From: Prosthecobacter algae
Lineage (GTDB): Bacteria > Verrucomicrobiota > Verrucomicrobiia > Verrucomicrobiales > Verrucomicrobiaceae
Assembly (NCBI RefSeq): GCF_039542385.1
Contig: NZ_BAABIA010000007.1
Span: forward strand, 62,001-126,000
DNA: 64,000 nucleotides
Reading direction: 5' to 3'
Shown piece after piece: positions 24,359-32,786 of the stretch. How positions within the stretch are numbered: the stretch's first letter is position 1; every line of letters starts with the position of its first letter. Made by a program: the position numbers and the translations under genes. A model generated the notes under the pieces. The model worked only from the letters and a program-made list of their open reading frames with translations. It was not told the DNA's origin and made no database searches.

Positions 24359-25339
24359 TTGCTGAAAAAAATCGTCCCCTCCGCTGTGAAGCTTCTTTCC
24401 GCCCTTCTTCTGCTCGCCATCGGCCTCGGCCAACCTGTGTCTGCCCAGGAGGCTGCGCCCCCGCTGCCCACCACGACCCTACCGGCCACAGTGCAACCGC
24501 CGGGCGGCATTCCGAATCTGCCCGTCACACCCCTAGCGCCCATTGATAAGATGGCGGAGCAGGCCCAGCGCGAACTCTTTGAAGCTGCCGAGCGTGGCAA
24601 TGCCACTGGGGCCAGCAGTGCCACCGCCATTCCTGGCGGACCTATTGTGACCACCACTGGCCGCAAGACCACCTTTGCCGCGCCGAAGGTGGAGGACCCG
24701 GCCGGATGGCCGAAAGATTCCCAGCGCAAGCTGGCCGTGATGGAAGTCAGCTTTGGCGGCACCATCGAAACCGTCATGTTTGAGCTTTACGCCAATGACG
24801 CTCCGATGACCGTCTCTAACTTCATGGACAACTGCGAGACGGGCTCTTACAACGGCCTTGCCTTTCACCGCGCCATCGAAAACTTCATTGTCCAGACGGG
24901 CGACCCTCTCACCTCCGACGAAGGTGCGCGCGACCGCTGGGGCACCGGCGGCGAGTCGAAGACCGTCCCAGCCGAAATCAAACGCACCCACCGCAAAGGT
25001 GCTGTGGCCATGGGCCGCCGCAGTGACAAGGTGAACCCCGGCCGCAAATCCAACGGTTACCAGTTCTACTTCTCCCTGGGCAACTACGGCTCCATGGATG
25101 GCAAGTACACCGTTTTCGGCCAGGTGGTCTCCGGCATCGAAACCCTCGAAAAAATCTCCAACATGCCCGTGGACGGCAATGACTGCCCCATCGCCCGCAT
25201 CGAGATCAAGTCCATCAAGGTCATCGACCATAAAGGACCGCTCTACGCCACCCAGCAGGACACGGGCGACTCCCGCAAGTACTCCAAACCCGCCGCCGCC
25301 AAAGGCTTCTTCGAGCGGTTTATCGAGCGCGTCTGGTAA
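24359..25339 (+). CDS. Exported cyclophilin-type peptidyl-prolyl cis-trans isomerase
   Basis: The 326-residue protein uses a TTG start at 24359, which gives a proper signal peptide (MLKKIVPSAVKLLSALLLL to VSAQ); the next in-frame ATG would remove it. A Pro/Thr-rich linker (about 35-125) leads to a bacterial cyclophilin domain: VMFELYANDAPMTVSNF, YNGLAFHRAIENFIVQTGD with the catalytic Arg in FHR, GAVAMGRRSDKVNPG, and QFYFSLGNYGSMDGKYTVFG. It should catalyse proline isomerisation in the periplasm. The stretch after FHR is a little longer than in E. coli PpiA. Confidence 0.92.
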   Translation: MLKKIVPSAVKLLSALLLLAIGLGQPVSAQEAAPPLPTTTLPATVQPPGGIPNLPVTPLAPIDKMAEQAQRELFEAAERGNATGASSATAIPGGPIVTTTGRKTTFAAPKVEDPAGWPKDSQRKLAVMEVSFGGTIETVMFELYANDAPMTVSNFMDNCETGSYNGLAFHRAIENFIVQTGDPLTSDEGARDRWGTGGESKTVPAEIKRTHRKGAVAMGRRSDKVNPGRKSNGYQFYFSLGNYGSMDGKYTVFGQVVSGIETLEKISNMPVDGNDCPIARIEIKSIKVIDHKGPLYATQQDTGDSRKYSKPAAAKGFFERFIERVW

Positions 25340-25393
25340 ACGAAAGTGGGTCTTACTGCCGCCCGTCCCCTTTCCGGGAGAGTGGCCCCTCGC

Positions 25394-26365
25394 ATGAACT
25401 TTCCCGAACAAGCACGCCGCGTCATCCGCCTCGAAATTGAGGAGCTGGAGCGGCTGCACCAGCGCATCGGCGAGGCCTTTACCCAGGCCATCCACCTCCT
25501 GCACGACTGCCTTACTGCACGCGGCAAGATCATCGTCTGCGGGGTCGGCAAAAGTGGCAATATCGGGCGCAAACTCGCCGCCACCCTGAACAGCACCGGG
25601 GCTACCACGGTGTGCCTAGATGTGGGTGATGCCTTGCATGGCGACCTGGGCGTCATTGATCCCGGCGATCTCGCCATCCTCCTCAGCTACAGCGGGGAGA
25701 CCAGCGAGCTCATTGACCTGCTGCCGCACCTCAAACGCCAGGGACTGCCCCTCATCGGCATCACGGGTGTGGCCACTTCCACCCTCGCCCGCCAGGCCGA
25801 TTGTGTACTGGATGTCGCTGTCACGCAGGAGGCCTGCCCACTGAATCTTGCTCCCACCGCCAGCACCACCACCATGCTCGTTCTGTGCGATGCGCTCGCC
25901 ATGGTTTTGTTGGAGGCGCGCGGCTTTCGCCAGGAGGACTTTGCTCTCCTGCATCCCGGGGGTTCCCTCGGTCGTGCCCTCCTAACCCGCGTCTCCGATG
26001 TCATGCGTCAGGGCGACCAACTGGCGCTCATCACGCCGGAGACCACTGTTCAAGAGGCCCTGCATGCGATGACGCGCGCGCGCGCCGGTGCCGCCATCGT
26101 GCAGCACGGGGATGGCAGCCTCGCGGGTGTCTTCACCCATGGCGACTTCGTCCGCGCCTTCCAGACGGACCACGCCATCGCCGCCCACCCTGTCTCCCGT
26201 TACATGACGCCGCGCCCGGTGAGCATCCAGGCCGACAAACTGGCCGCCGAGGTCCTTTCCACCCTGCAGACTGCGAGGGTGGACGACATCGTGGTCATTG
26301 ATGCCGCAGGCCGCCCTGTCGGCCTCGTGGACACCCAGGACCTCACCCGACTGCGCCTCGTCTGA
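25394..26365 (+). CDS. kdsD: D-arabinose 5-phosphate isomerase (KpsF/GutQ family)
   Basis: KdsD converts ribulose 5-phosphate to arabinose 5-phosphate, the first step towards Kdo for the lipopolysaccharide core. The 323-residue protein, from MNFPEQARRVIRLE, has an N-terminal SIS domain (GKIIVCGVGKSGNIGRKLAATL; LAILLSYSGETSELIDLLP; APTASTTTMLVLCDALAMVL, each quoted in part) and two C-terminal CBS domains (about 205-255 and 270-323). The HPGGSLGRALLTRVSDVM linker is typical of the family. Its presence implies a Kdo-containing outer membrane. It leads a run of four plus-strand genes ending with two CNNM proteins. Confidence 0.93.
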   Translation: MNFPEQARRVIRLEIEELERLHQRIGEAFTQAIHLLHDCLTARGKIIVCGVGKSGNIGRKLAATLNSTGATTVCLDVGDALHGDLGVIDPGDLAILLSYSGETSELIDLLPHLKRQGLPLIGITGVATSTLARQADCVLDVAVTQEACPLNLAPTASTTTMLVLCDALAMVLLEARGFRQEDFALLHPGGSLGRALLTRVSDVMRQGDQLALITPETTVQEALHAMTRARAGAAIVQHGDGSLAGVFTHGDFVRAFQTDHAIAAHPVSRYMTPRPVSIQADKLAAEVLSTLQTARVDDIVVIDAAGRPVGLVDTQDLTRLRLV

Positions 26366-26429
26366 CCCAACCCTTTAAAGATCCACCTAACCATTAACAA
26401 AACAACAGAAGCCTAACCAAATCTCTAAC

Positions 26430-26726
26430 ATGACCGACACAGACGCCACTTCAATCGAAACCGAAGGCGAAGACACGCCTATCGAGCGCAACTTCGGCCC
26501 TCAGCCCCTTGACGCCATGCTGACCGAAAGTGGACTCGACAACCACGCCATCGTCGAGGCGAGCACCGCCCCCATCACGCACAAGGCGGTGCAGCGCGCT
26601 CGCAAAGGCCGCCGCCTCACCACCCGCATGCAGATGCGCATCGCCACGGCCCTGAACAAAGCCCTCACGATCAAAGGTAACCCGCCCGAGCGCGAACTGA
26701 CCCGCAAAGACCTGTTTAACTACTGA
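26430..26726 (+). CDS. Small basic, possibly helix-turn-helix protein
   Basis: The 98-residue protein has an acidic N terminus (about 1-25) and then a helical core: LDAMLTESGLDNHAIVEAS, THKAVQRARKGRRLTTRMQ, RIATALNKALTIKG. It ends KDLFNY. The helix spacing and the RARKGRRLT stretch resemble a small Cro/XRE-like DNA-binding fold. I recall similar short proteins in other Verrucomicrobiota, but cannot name a family. It lies between kdsD and the CNNM pair. Confidence 0.7.
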   Translation: MTDTDATSIETEGEDTPIERNFGPQPLDAMLTESGLDNHAIVEASTAPITHKAVQRARKGRRLTTRMQMRIATALNKALTIKGNPPERELTRKDLFNY

Positions 26727-26748
26727 GCTTAGTTCTCCCGCCCTGGCT

Positions 26749-28008
26749 GTGCCCATTCTTCCTGTCATCTCTTATCTGGCGCTGCTGCTGCTCCTGGCAC
26801 TCATCTCCGCCACAGAGACCGCCATCCACATGGCGAGGGATCTCGATACGCAGGCCGGCATGGCACGCGCGGGCGTGGCACGGAAGTTGCGAAGGATTAC
26901 TGCGAATCCTTTCGCCCAGTTGCACCGCACCCTGTTACTTTCCGCCACGCTCAACCTCGCCCTTGCGGCGCTGGGTTTGCATCTGGTATCAGGCCCCATG
27001 CGCACCCTGGGATGGAACCCTTGGCTTGCAGCCTCCCTGCTCTTTGTGGGCACCGTCCTGATCGGCGATGTGGTGCCGAAGTTTCTCGCGGCCCGTTCTC
27101 CCTCCGCCGTCCTGCTGGGCAGCCTGCGCCTGCTGAATCCGCTGCGCAGCATCCTGGACCCCATCTCAACAATGGCCGACCGCAGCACCGAGGCCCTCAT
27201 CCGCCGATTCATCCCAAAGAAGGTGAAGCCCCGGCTGCCCATCACCCGGGATGAATTTGAGACCCTGGTGGAAATGCGCGAGGAGCAGGGCCAGATCGAC
27301 GCCGCTGAGGCCGCGATGATCCGCGAAGCCCTCGAGATCGAAGGACTGACTGTGCGTGACTGCATGGTGCCCCGTGTGGACCTCACGCTGATGAGCGCCT
27401 TTGACAAGCCTGAGAAAACCACCTCCACGCTGGAGCAATCGGCCGGCCGTCACGTTGTGGTTTATGGAGAGACACCTGATGTGGTCGAAGGCGTGATCGA
27501 CACTCTTGCCTGGCGCCTCGCTGGCCGCCCCGCCTGGGCCAACATGCTGCGCCCCGTGCAGTTCGTGCCTGAAACTATGCCCGTTCTGGATGCCCTGCAT
27601 GAGCACCTGCAGACCAGCGCCCAACCTTTGCTCATTGTGGATGAATACGGCGGCCTGGAAGGCATGGTCAGCCAGGATGAAATCGCCGACTGGCTTCTTT
27701 ATGAGGCCGCTCCCTGGCAGGGTGAAGGCGCTGAAATCCGCGATTTGGGCAATGGACGTTATCTTTTGGAAGGTGGTACCCGGCTGGATGACGTGACCTC
27801 TGCCCTGCACATCATGCTGCCCGACAGCGGGGGACTGGACACCATTGGCGGCCTGGTTTTCAACCTCCTGGGCCACTTGCCTAAAGCCGGTGAGCGGGTC
27901 CAGCTTGAAGACGCCGACCTCAAAGTACGCCGCGTTGTGCGGGCCCGCGTGCAGCAGGTGGAACTGCGGCTGAAGAAACCTCTGCTAGAAGATTTCGACA
28001 GCAAATGA
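26749..28008 (+). CDS. CNNM/CorC-type membrane protein with CBS pair
   Basis: The 419-residue protein starts at a GTG (26749). Its CNNM (DUF21) domain has four hydrophobic segments (about residues 3-20, 60-80, 92-115, and a shorter one near 120-135). It is followed by a CBS-pair region (about 200-320: MVPRVDLTLMSAFDKPEK, LIVDEYGGLEGMVSQDEI) and a C-terminal CorC_HlyC domain (GGLDTIGGLVFNLLGHLPKAG, quoted in part). These proteins take part in magnesium/cobalt handling or export at the inner membrane. The stop overlaps the start of the next, related gene by four bases. Confidence 0.88.
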   Translation: MPILPVISYLALLLLLALISATETAIHMARDLDTQAGMARAGVARKLRRITANPFAQLHRTLLLSATLNLALAALGLHLVSGPMRTLGWNPWLAASLLFVGTVLIGDVVPKFLAARSPSAVLLGSLRLLNPLRSILDPISTMADRSTEALIRRFIPKKVKPRLPITRDEFETLVEMREEQGQIDAAEAAMIREALEIEGLTVRDCMVPRVDLTLMSAFDKPEKTTSTLEQSAGRHVVVYGETPDVVEGVIDTLAWRLAGRPAWANMLRPVQFVPETMPVLDALHEHLQTSAQPLLIVDEYGGLEGMVSQDEIADWLLYEAAPWQGEGAEIRDLGNGRYLLEGGTRLDDVTSALHIMLPDSGGLDTIGGLVFNLLGHLPKAGERVQLEDADLKVRRVVRARVQQVELRLKKPLLEDFDSK

Positions 28009-28949
28009 CCTGGGTTTTTCTGCTCATCCTGGCCCTCAGCCTTTCCTTTGCCCTTTCCGGGCTGGAGAGCGCCATTCTCGCCGTCAGCCGTGTGCGGGTG
28101 CGCCATGCTGCGGGTGCAGGCGACCGACGGGCGATGCGACTGCTGCCGCTGCTGGAGGATCGAGATGCTCTCCTGGGAGCCATCACGGTCACCAACCACA
28201 TTACCAATCTCACGGCCTTCCTCATCCTCGCCTGGAAGCTCGTCCGCCTTTCCGGTCCCTGGGGTCACTTCCTCGCCTTCATCGTCGCGCTGCCCATTTT
28301 CCTGATCGTCCTTGAGGTGCTGCCCAAGAAACTCTTCCGCCGCTACCCCTTCCGCAGCATCCGCACCCTCACCCCGCTGGTCCTCAGCGTGGGTCTTTTC
28401 CGGCCGCTTTTCCGCTCCCTCTCCAGTGCCCCCGCTGCCGCCCAGGACATTCCAGACCAGTCCGCAGGCCGTGATGACCTGCATCACCAGGCCGATCTTT
28501 TGAGCCGTCAAAACCAGCTCAGCCCGGCCGCTGCGCGCCTCATCCACAGCGCCCTTCGCTACCGTCAGCTCCGCACCTCGGCCATCATGCGCCCCCTGAC
28601 ACGCAGCATCGCGCTTTCTGGCGATCTGCCACTGGAAACGGCCCTCATCATGGCGCGGGAGAACGCCGCCACCACCCTCCCTGTCATCGGGGACAAGGGC
28701 CAGTTCGTCGGTGTGCTTGATCTGGCCACCCTTCCCTCTTACTGCCCGCCGGACCGCCTTGTGCGCCACCACATGCGCACGCTGGATGCCGTCCACGCGA
28801 ATGACAGTGCACTCCTGACTCTCCAGCGCATGCGCAAACGCGCCCGCACGCTCGTTCTTGTTCTCAACGAGCAGAACGAACCTATCGGCCTCGCCAGTGA
28901 GGAGGACCTGCTTCACCGGCTGATGGGGACGCGGGAGCAAGGGGTGTAG
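28005..28949 (+). CDS. Second CNNM-type membrane protein with CBS region
   Basis: The 314-residue protein has an N-terminal CNNM domain: LILALSLSFALSGLESAILA, VTNHITNLTAFLILAW, FIVALPIFLIVLEVLPKKLF. It then has a CBS-type region (about 195-310: SAIMRPLTRSIALSG, TLPVIGDKGQFVGVLDLATL, LVLVLNEQNEPIGLASEEDL). The CorC_HlyC end of the first protein is absent, so it is a shortened relative rather than a copy. The start overlaps the upstream stop (ATGA). The pair likely forms a hetero-oligomer in the inner membrane, which is inference. Confidence 0.87.
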   Translation: MTWVFLLILALSLSFALSGLESAILAVSRVRVRHAAGAGDRRAMRLLPLLEDRDALLGAITVTNHITNLTAFLILAWKLVRLSGPWGHFLAFIVALPIFLIVLEVLPKKLFRRYPFRSIRTLTPLVLSVGLFRPLFRSLSSAPAAAQDIPDQSAGRDDLHHQADLLSRQNQLSPAAARLIHSALRYRQLRTSAIMRPLTRSIALSGDLPLETALIMARENAATTLPVIGDKGQFVGVLDLATLPSYCPPDRLVRHHMRTLDAVHANDSALLTLQRMRKRARTLVLVLNEQNEPIGLASEEDLLHRLMGTREQGV

Positions 28950-29121
28950 GAGAGGAGGTCAGGAGGGTCAAAGGTCAAGGTGCTTCATCATGCAGGCCAA
29001 ATTGACCACACTTCCCGTTAGACTCATCTTGCGCGACCGAAGCCTCTTTCGTGGTCACGTCCGATTGACCCTAAAAATTGTCCTTTCTCCTGGCCGTGAA
29101 CTCCCGTTATAACCAACCATC

Positions 29122-30249
29122 ATGCCAACCAAGAAGAAGCTCAACATCGCCGTCGTCGGCCTCGGATTCGGGGCTGAATTCATCCCCATCTGGCAACGCC
29201 ACCCCAACACGGTCTGCTACGCCATCTGCCAGCGTGACCCGAAGAAACTGCAATCCATCGGTGATGCCTTCGGCGTGGACGTTCGTTACACCGACTTCCG
29301 CGAGATGCTGAAGGATCCGGCGATTGATGCCGTCCACATCAACTCGCCTATCCCAGATCACGGCTGGATGTCCATCGAAGCCCTGCAGGCTGGCAAGCAC
29401 GTCGCCTGTACCGTCCCCATGGCCACCAGCATTGAGGATTGCAAAAAGATCTGCGACCTCGTCAAAAAGACCGGCCTCAGCTACATGATGATGGAGACCG
29501 TCGTGTATGCCCGCGAGTTTCTTTACATGAAGGAGCAGTATGAAAAGGGCCGCCTGGGCAAGCTGCAGTTCCTCCAGTCTAGCCACCAGCAGGACATGGA
29601 CGGCTGGCCAAACTACTGGCCGGGCCTGCCCCCCATGTGGTATGCCACCCACTGCGTGGGCCCCGTGGCTGCGCTGGCCGGAACACCAGCGGAGTACGTG
29701 AGCTGCTTTGGCTCCGGCAACATCCGTCCTGAACTGATCAAGGAATACGGCTCTCCGTTTGCCGTCGAGACCGCCCATGTGAAATTCAAGGACAGTGACC
29801 TCAGCGCCCGCGTCATCCGCAGTCTCTTTGACACCGCCCGGCAGTATCGTGAGAGCATTGATGTCTATGGTGACAAGGCCTCCATCGAATGGCCGCTGGT
29901 CGAACATGAGCCGCTGGTGATGCACACCGCCAAACTGCCCGAGCACAAAATTCCCAAGCTGGTGAAAGCGCCTGACTATGCCAAGCGCCTGCCCAAGGCC
30001 ATCCGTGACTTCACCACCAAAGGCGTTTACGACCTCGGCAAAAAAACCCACCTCAGCTTTGTTCAGGGCAGCGGGCACGGCGGCAGCCACCCACATCTGG
30101 CCCACGAATTCGCCACCGCCCTCACGGAAGGGCGCGATCCATTCCCCAATGCCAAACAATCCGCCAACTGGACCTGTGTGGGCCTTTGCGCCCATGAATC
30201 CGCCCTTGCTGGCGGAAAGATTGTGAAGCTGCCTGCCTTCACTCAATAG
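29122..30249 (+). CDS. Gfo/Idh/MocA family oxidoreductase with altered EKP motif
   Basis: The 375-residue protein has an N-terminal Rossmann fold (LNIAVVGLGFGAEFIPIWQ; DPAIDAVHINSPIPDHG; SIEALQAGKHVACTVPMATS). In the canonical family the last motif is EKP, with a Lys that takes part in catalysis; here it is TVP. The C-terminal beta-sheet domain includes SYMMMETVVYAREFLYMKEQ and MWYATHCVGPVAALAGTPAE. The protein ends HESALAGGKIVKLPAF. Family members oxidise or reduce sugars with NAD(P). This variant is part of a subgroup common in PVC bacteria. The substrate is unknown and no sugar genes are adjacent. No signal peptide is seen. Confidence 0.85.
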   Translation: MPTKKKLNIAVVGLGFGAEFIPIWQRHPNTVCYAICQRDPKKLQSIGDAFGVDVRYTDFREMLKDPAIDAVHINSPIPDHGWMSIEALQAGKHVACTVPMATSIEDCKKICDLVKKTGLSYMMMETVVYAREFLYMKEQYEKGRLGKLQFLQSSHQQDMDGWPNYWPGLPPMWYATHCVGPVAALAGTPAEYVSCFGSGNIRPELIKEYGSPFAVETAHVKFKDSDLSARVIRSLFDTARQYRESIDVYGDKASIEWPLVEHEPLVMHTAKLPEHKIPKLVKAPDYAKRLPKAIRDFTTKGVYDLGKKTHLSFVQGSGHGGSHPHLAHEFATALTEGRDPFPNAKQSANWTCVGLCAHESALAGGKIVKLPAFTQ

Positions 30250-30468
30250 AGGCCATGCGATGAGGTTTTGAGTGCATGGTTCAGGGTTTGGTGCCCTGGA
30301 CCTAGCACGCGACATACATCCTGTTATTCCTACTTTGTCGCTCATACCTGATACGCGGGTCACCAAAACCCATCTTTTTGCCACGTGGCCTGTCCCCAGT
30401 CCCCGTGCAGCCGTCAGAGTCCGCTCCCGCATCCCGTAAGAACGGGACGATGTGAGCGTATTTTGCTC

Positions 30469-32649
30469 ATGTTCCGCCCCTGTTTGCTGACCTTTGCTGC
30501 ACTCACCCTGGCCTCCTTGGCGAGTGCGGGCGAGCGCCCGGTCAGTTTCATCCACGATGTCATGCCCCACCTGCAAAAGGCGGGCTGTGCTGCGGGCAAC
30601 TGCCATGCCAAACCGGAAGGGCAGAACAACTTCAAGCTTTCCGTCTTCGGTTATGACCCCGCCAATGACTACCACGAGATCATGCGGGATGATCGTGGTC
30701 GGCGCGTCTTCCTCGCAGCGCCGGAAGAAAGCCTGCTGCTAAAAAAAGCCACCGGCAGCGTGCCGCATGAGGGCGGCGCACGAATCACGAAAGGCAGCCT
30801 GCCTTATCAGCTCATCGTCTCCTGGCTGCAGCAGGGGGCACCAGCCAAGCTGGCCGATGAAGCCACCCTCCTCAGCGTGGCTGTAAGCCCACGTGAGGCC
30901 CTGTATAAAAAGGGACAGAAACAGCCGCTCAAAGTCACCGCCAGCTACAGCGGCGGCAAGACGCAGGACGTCACCGCGCTGACCGAGTTCCTCTCTCAGG
31001 ACAAGGAAATCGCCCAGGTGGATGAGCACGGCCAGGTCGAAGTCGGGAGCACCAGCGGTGAAGGTGTCGTCCTCGTCCGCTACATGGGTCATGTGGATGT
31101 GGCCCGCATCACTGTTCCGGCGGACAAGCTTCTGCCTAACGCCAAGTATGCCAATCTTCCCGCGAACAATGAGGTGGACCGCCTGGTGTATGCGCGGCAT
31201 CAGAAGCTGGGGCTGCTGCCTTCGGAAACTTGCACGGACGAGGAATTCCTCCGCCGAGCCTCACTGGATGCAATCGGCCTGCTGCCCACCCCGGAACGTG
31301 CCAAGGCCTTCCTGGCCGATGCCCGTCCGGACAAGCGCGAACGCTACATCCAAGAGCTGCTGGAGCACCCGAACTACGCCGACCATTGGGCCGTGAAGTG
31401 GGGCGACCTCATCCGCCCGAACCCTTCCCGCGTCGGCGTGAAGCCGGTGTATCTGCTGGATCAGTGGCTGCGTGAAGCCTTCCGCCAGAACCTGCCCTAT
31501 GACGAGATGGTGAAGCAACTGCTCACGGCTGAAGGCAGCACGCACGAGCATGGCCCGGTGGCGATCTTCCGCGACAAGCGCGAGCCCGTGGACGCCTCCT
31601 CCTTCGTGTCGCAGATCTTTCTCGGTGTGCGGCTGGACTGTGCCAAATGCCACCATCATCCCAGCGAAAAATGGACGCAGGAGGACTACTACCAACTCGC
31701 CGCTTTCTTTGGCCAGATGGGCCGCAAAGGCCAGGGCATCTCCGCCCCCATCTCCGGCGAGCCTGAGTACTGGTGGTACAGCGGCAAGGGCGAGGTGCAG
31801 CACCCCATCACCGAGGCGGGGATGCTACCCAAACCACCCGACGGCCCTGAGATGCCCTACGTGGCCGGGCAGGATCCGCGTGCCCGCCTCACCGATTGGA
31901 TGGCCAGCAGTGACAATCCTTTCTTTGCCAAGGCCATCGTCAACCGCCTGTGGTCTGAATTCCTCGGTCGTGGGATTGTGGATCCTGTGGATGATTTCCG
32001 GGTCTCCAATCCCCCCACGAACCCTGCCTTGCTGGACTGGCTGGCGCAGGATTTCATCGCCCACGGTTACGACCTGAAACACCTCATTCGCACCATCCTG
32101 AGTTCGCGCACGTATCAGCTCAGCTCCCAGCCGAACGAGTACAACCTCACGGACACGAAGAACTTCTCCCGCTCCATCAAACGCCGCCTGAGTGCCGAGG
32201 TGCTGCTGGATGCGCTGGGAGACCTCACGGGCGTGCGCGAAAGCTTCAGCGGTCTGCCTCCAGGTTCACGCGCAGTGCAGACGTGGAATCACAAGCTGGA
32301 CAGCACCTTTCTGGATGCCTTTGGCCGCCCGAATGCCAGCATGGAGTGCCCCTGTGAGCGCGAGCGCAAATCCAGCGTGATCCAGGCGCTGCACCTGATG
32401 AATTCGAATGATCTGCAGACGAAACTAAGTTCCAAGGAAGGCAAGATCAGCACCCTGGTGAAGAGTGCACTGCCGGAACCGCAGCTCGTGAAGGAGATTT
32501 ATCTCGCCGCCTACAACCGCCTGCCGCAGGCGGAGGAACTGCAGACGGCGCTGAAGTTTTATACGGCACCTGGCAGCACCCGCCAGACAGCGACTGAAGA
32601 CCTGGCCTGGGCGCTCATCAACTCCGCTGAATTTGTCTTCAACCATTGA
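30469..32649 (+). CDS. Secreted DUF1549/DUF1553 protein with cytochrome-c-like N terminus
   Basis: The 726-residue protein, from the ATG at 30469, has a signal peptide (MFRPCLLTFAALTLASLASA). A PSCyt1-like haem-type segment follows with CAAGNCHAKPEG, then a bacterial Ig-like domain (about residues 135-225), then DUF1549 (NEVDRLVYARHQKLGLLPSE; FLRRASLDAIGLLPTPE). A second Cys-His cluster, LDCAKCHHHPSEKWTQEDY, lies near residue 390, and DUF1553 closes the protein (FFAKAIVNRLWSEFLGRGIV; HLIRTILSSRTYQLSSQPN). It ends with the usual INSAEFVFNH. These proteins are typical of Planctomycetota and Verrucomicrobiota and usually pair with a DUF1501 protein; here the DUF1501 gene follows one gene later. 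Confidence 0.9.
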   Translation: MFRPCLLTFAALTLASLASAGERPVSFIHDVMPHLQKAGCAAGNCHAKPEGQNNFKLSVFGYDPANDYHEIMRDDRGRRVFLAAPEESLLLKKATGSVPHEGGARITKGSLPYQLIVSWLQQGAPAKLADEATLLSVAVSPREALYKKGQKQPLKVTASYSGGKTQDVTALTEFLSQDKEIAQVDEHGQVEVGSTSGEGVVLVRYMGHVDVARITVPADKLLPNAKYANLPANNEVDRLVYARHQKLGLLPSETCTDEEFLRRASLDAIGLLPTPERAKAFLADARPDKRERYIQELLEHPNYADHWAVKWGDLIRPNPSRVGVKPVYLLDQWLREAFRQNLPYDEMVKQLLTAEGSTHEHGPVAIFRDKREPVDASSFVSQIFLGVRLDCAKCHHHPSEKWTQEDYYQLAAFFGQMGRKGQGISAPISGEPEYWWYSGKGEVQHPITEAGMLPKPPDGPEMPYVAGQDPRARLTDWMASSDNPFFAKAIVNRLWSEFLGRGIVDPVDDFRVSNPPTNPALLDWLAQDFIAHGYDLKHLIRTILSSRTYQLSSQPNEYNLTDTKNFSRSIKRRLSAEVLLDALGDLTGVRESFSGLPPGSRAVQTWNHKLDSTFLDAFGRPNASMECPCERERKSSVIQALHLMNSNDLQTKLSSKEGKISTLVKSALPEPQLVKEIYLAAYNRLPQAEELQTALKFYTAPGSTRQTATEDLAWALINSAEFVFNH

Positions 32650-32786
32650 GGAAGCCATTCGTGCACCCTGACAGTTCCGGCCTTGTATTTCCTTTGGCAA
32701 TCAACGCCGAAGGCCAAGCTTAAGACTGCCCATCCCCCGAAAAGGGGACAGCAGCCCCCTTCCCCAGCTCTGCCGCGCCCGCTGAA

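Noticed and set aside
29107-30675. 522-codon minus-strand frame covering the oxidoreductase gene
   Set aside because: It mirrors the plus-strand Gfo/Idh/MocA gene, which has clear motifs; the antisense protein is low in complexity with no family features.
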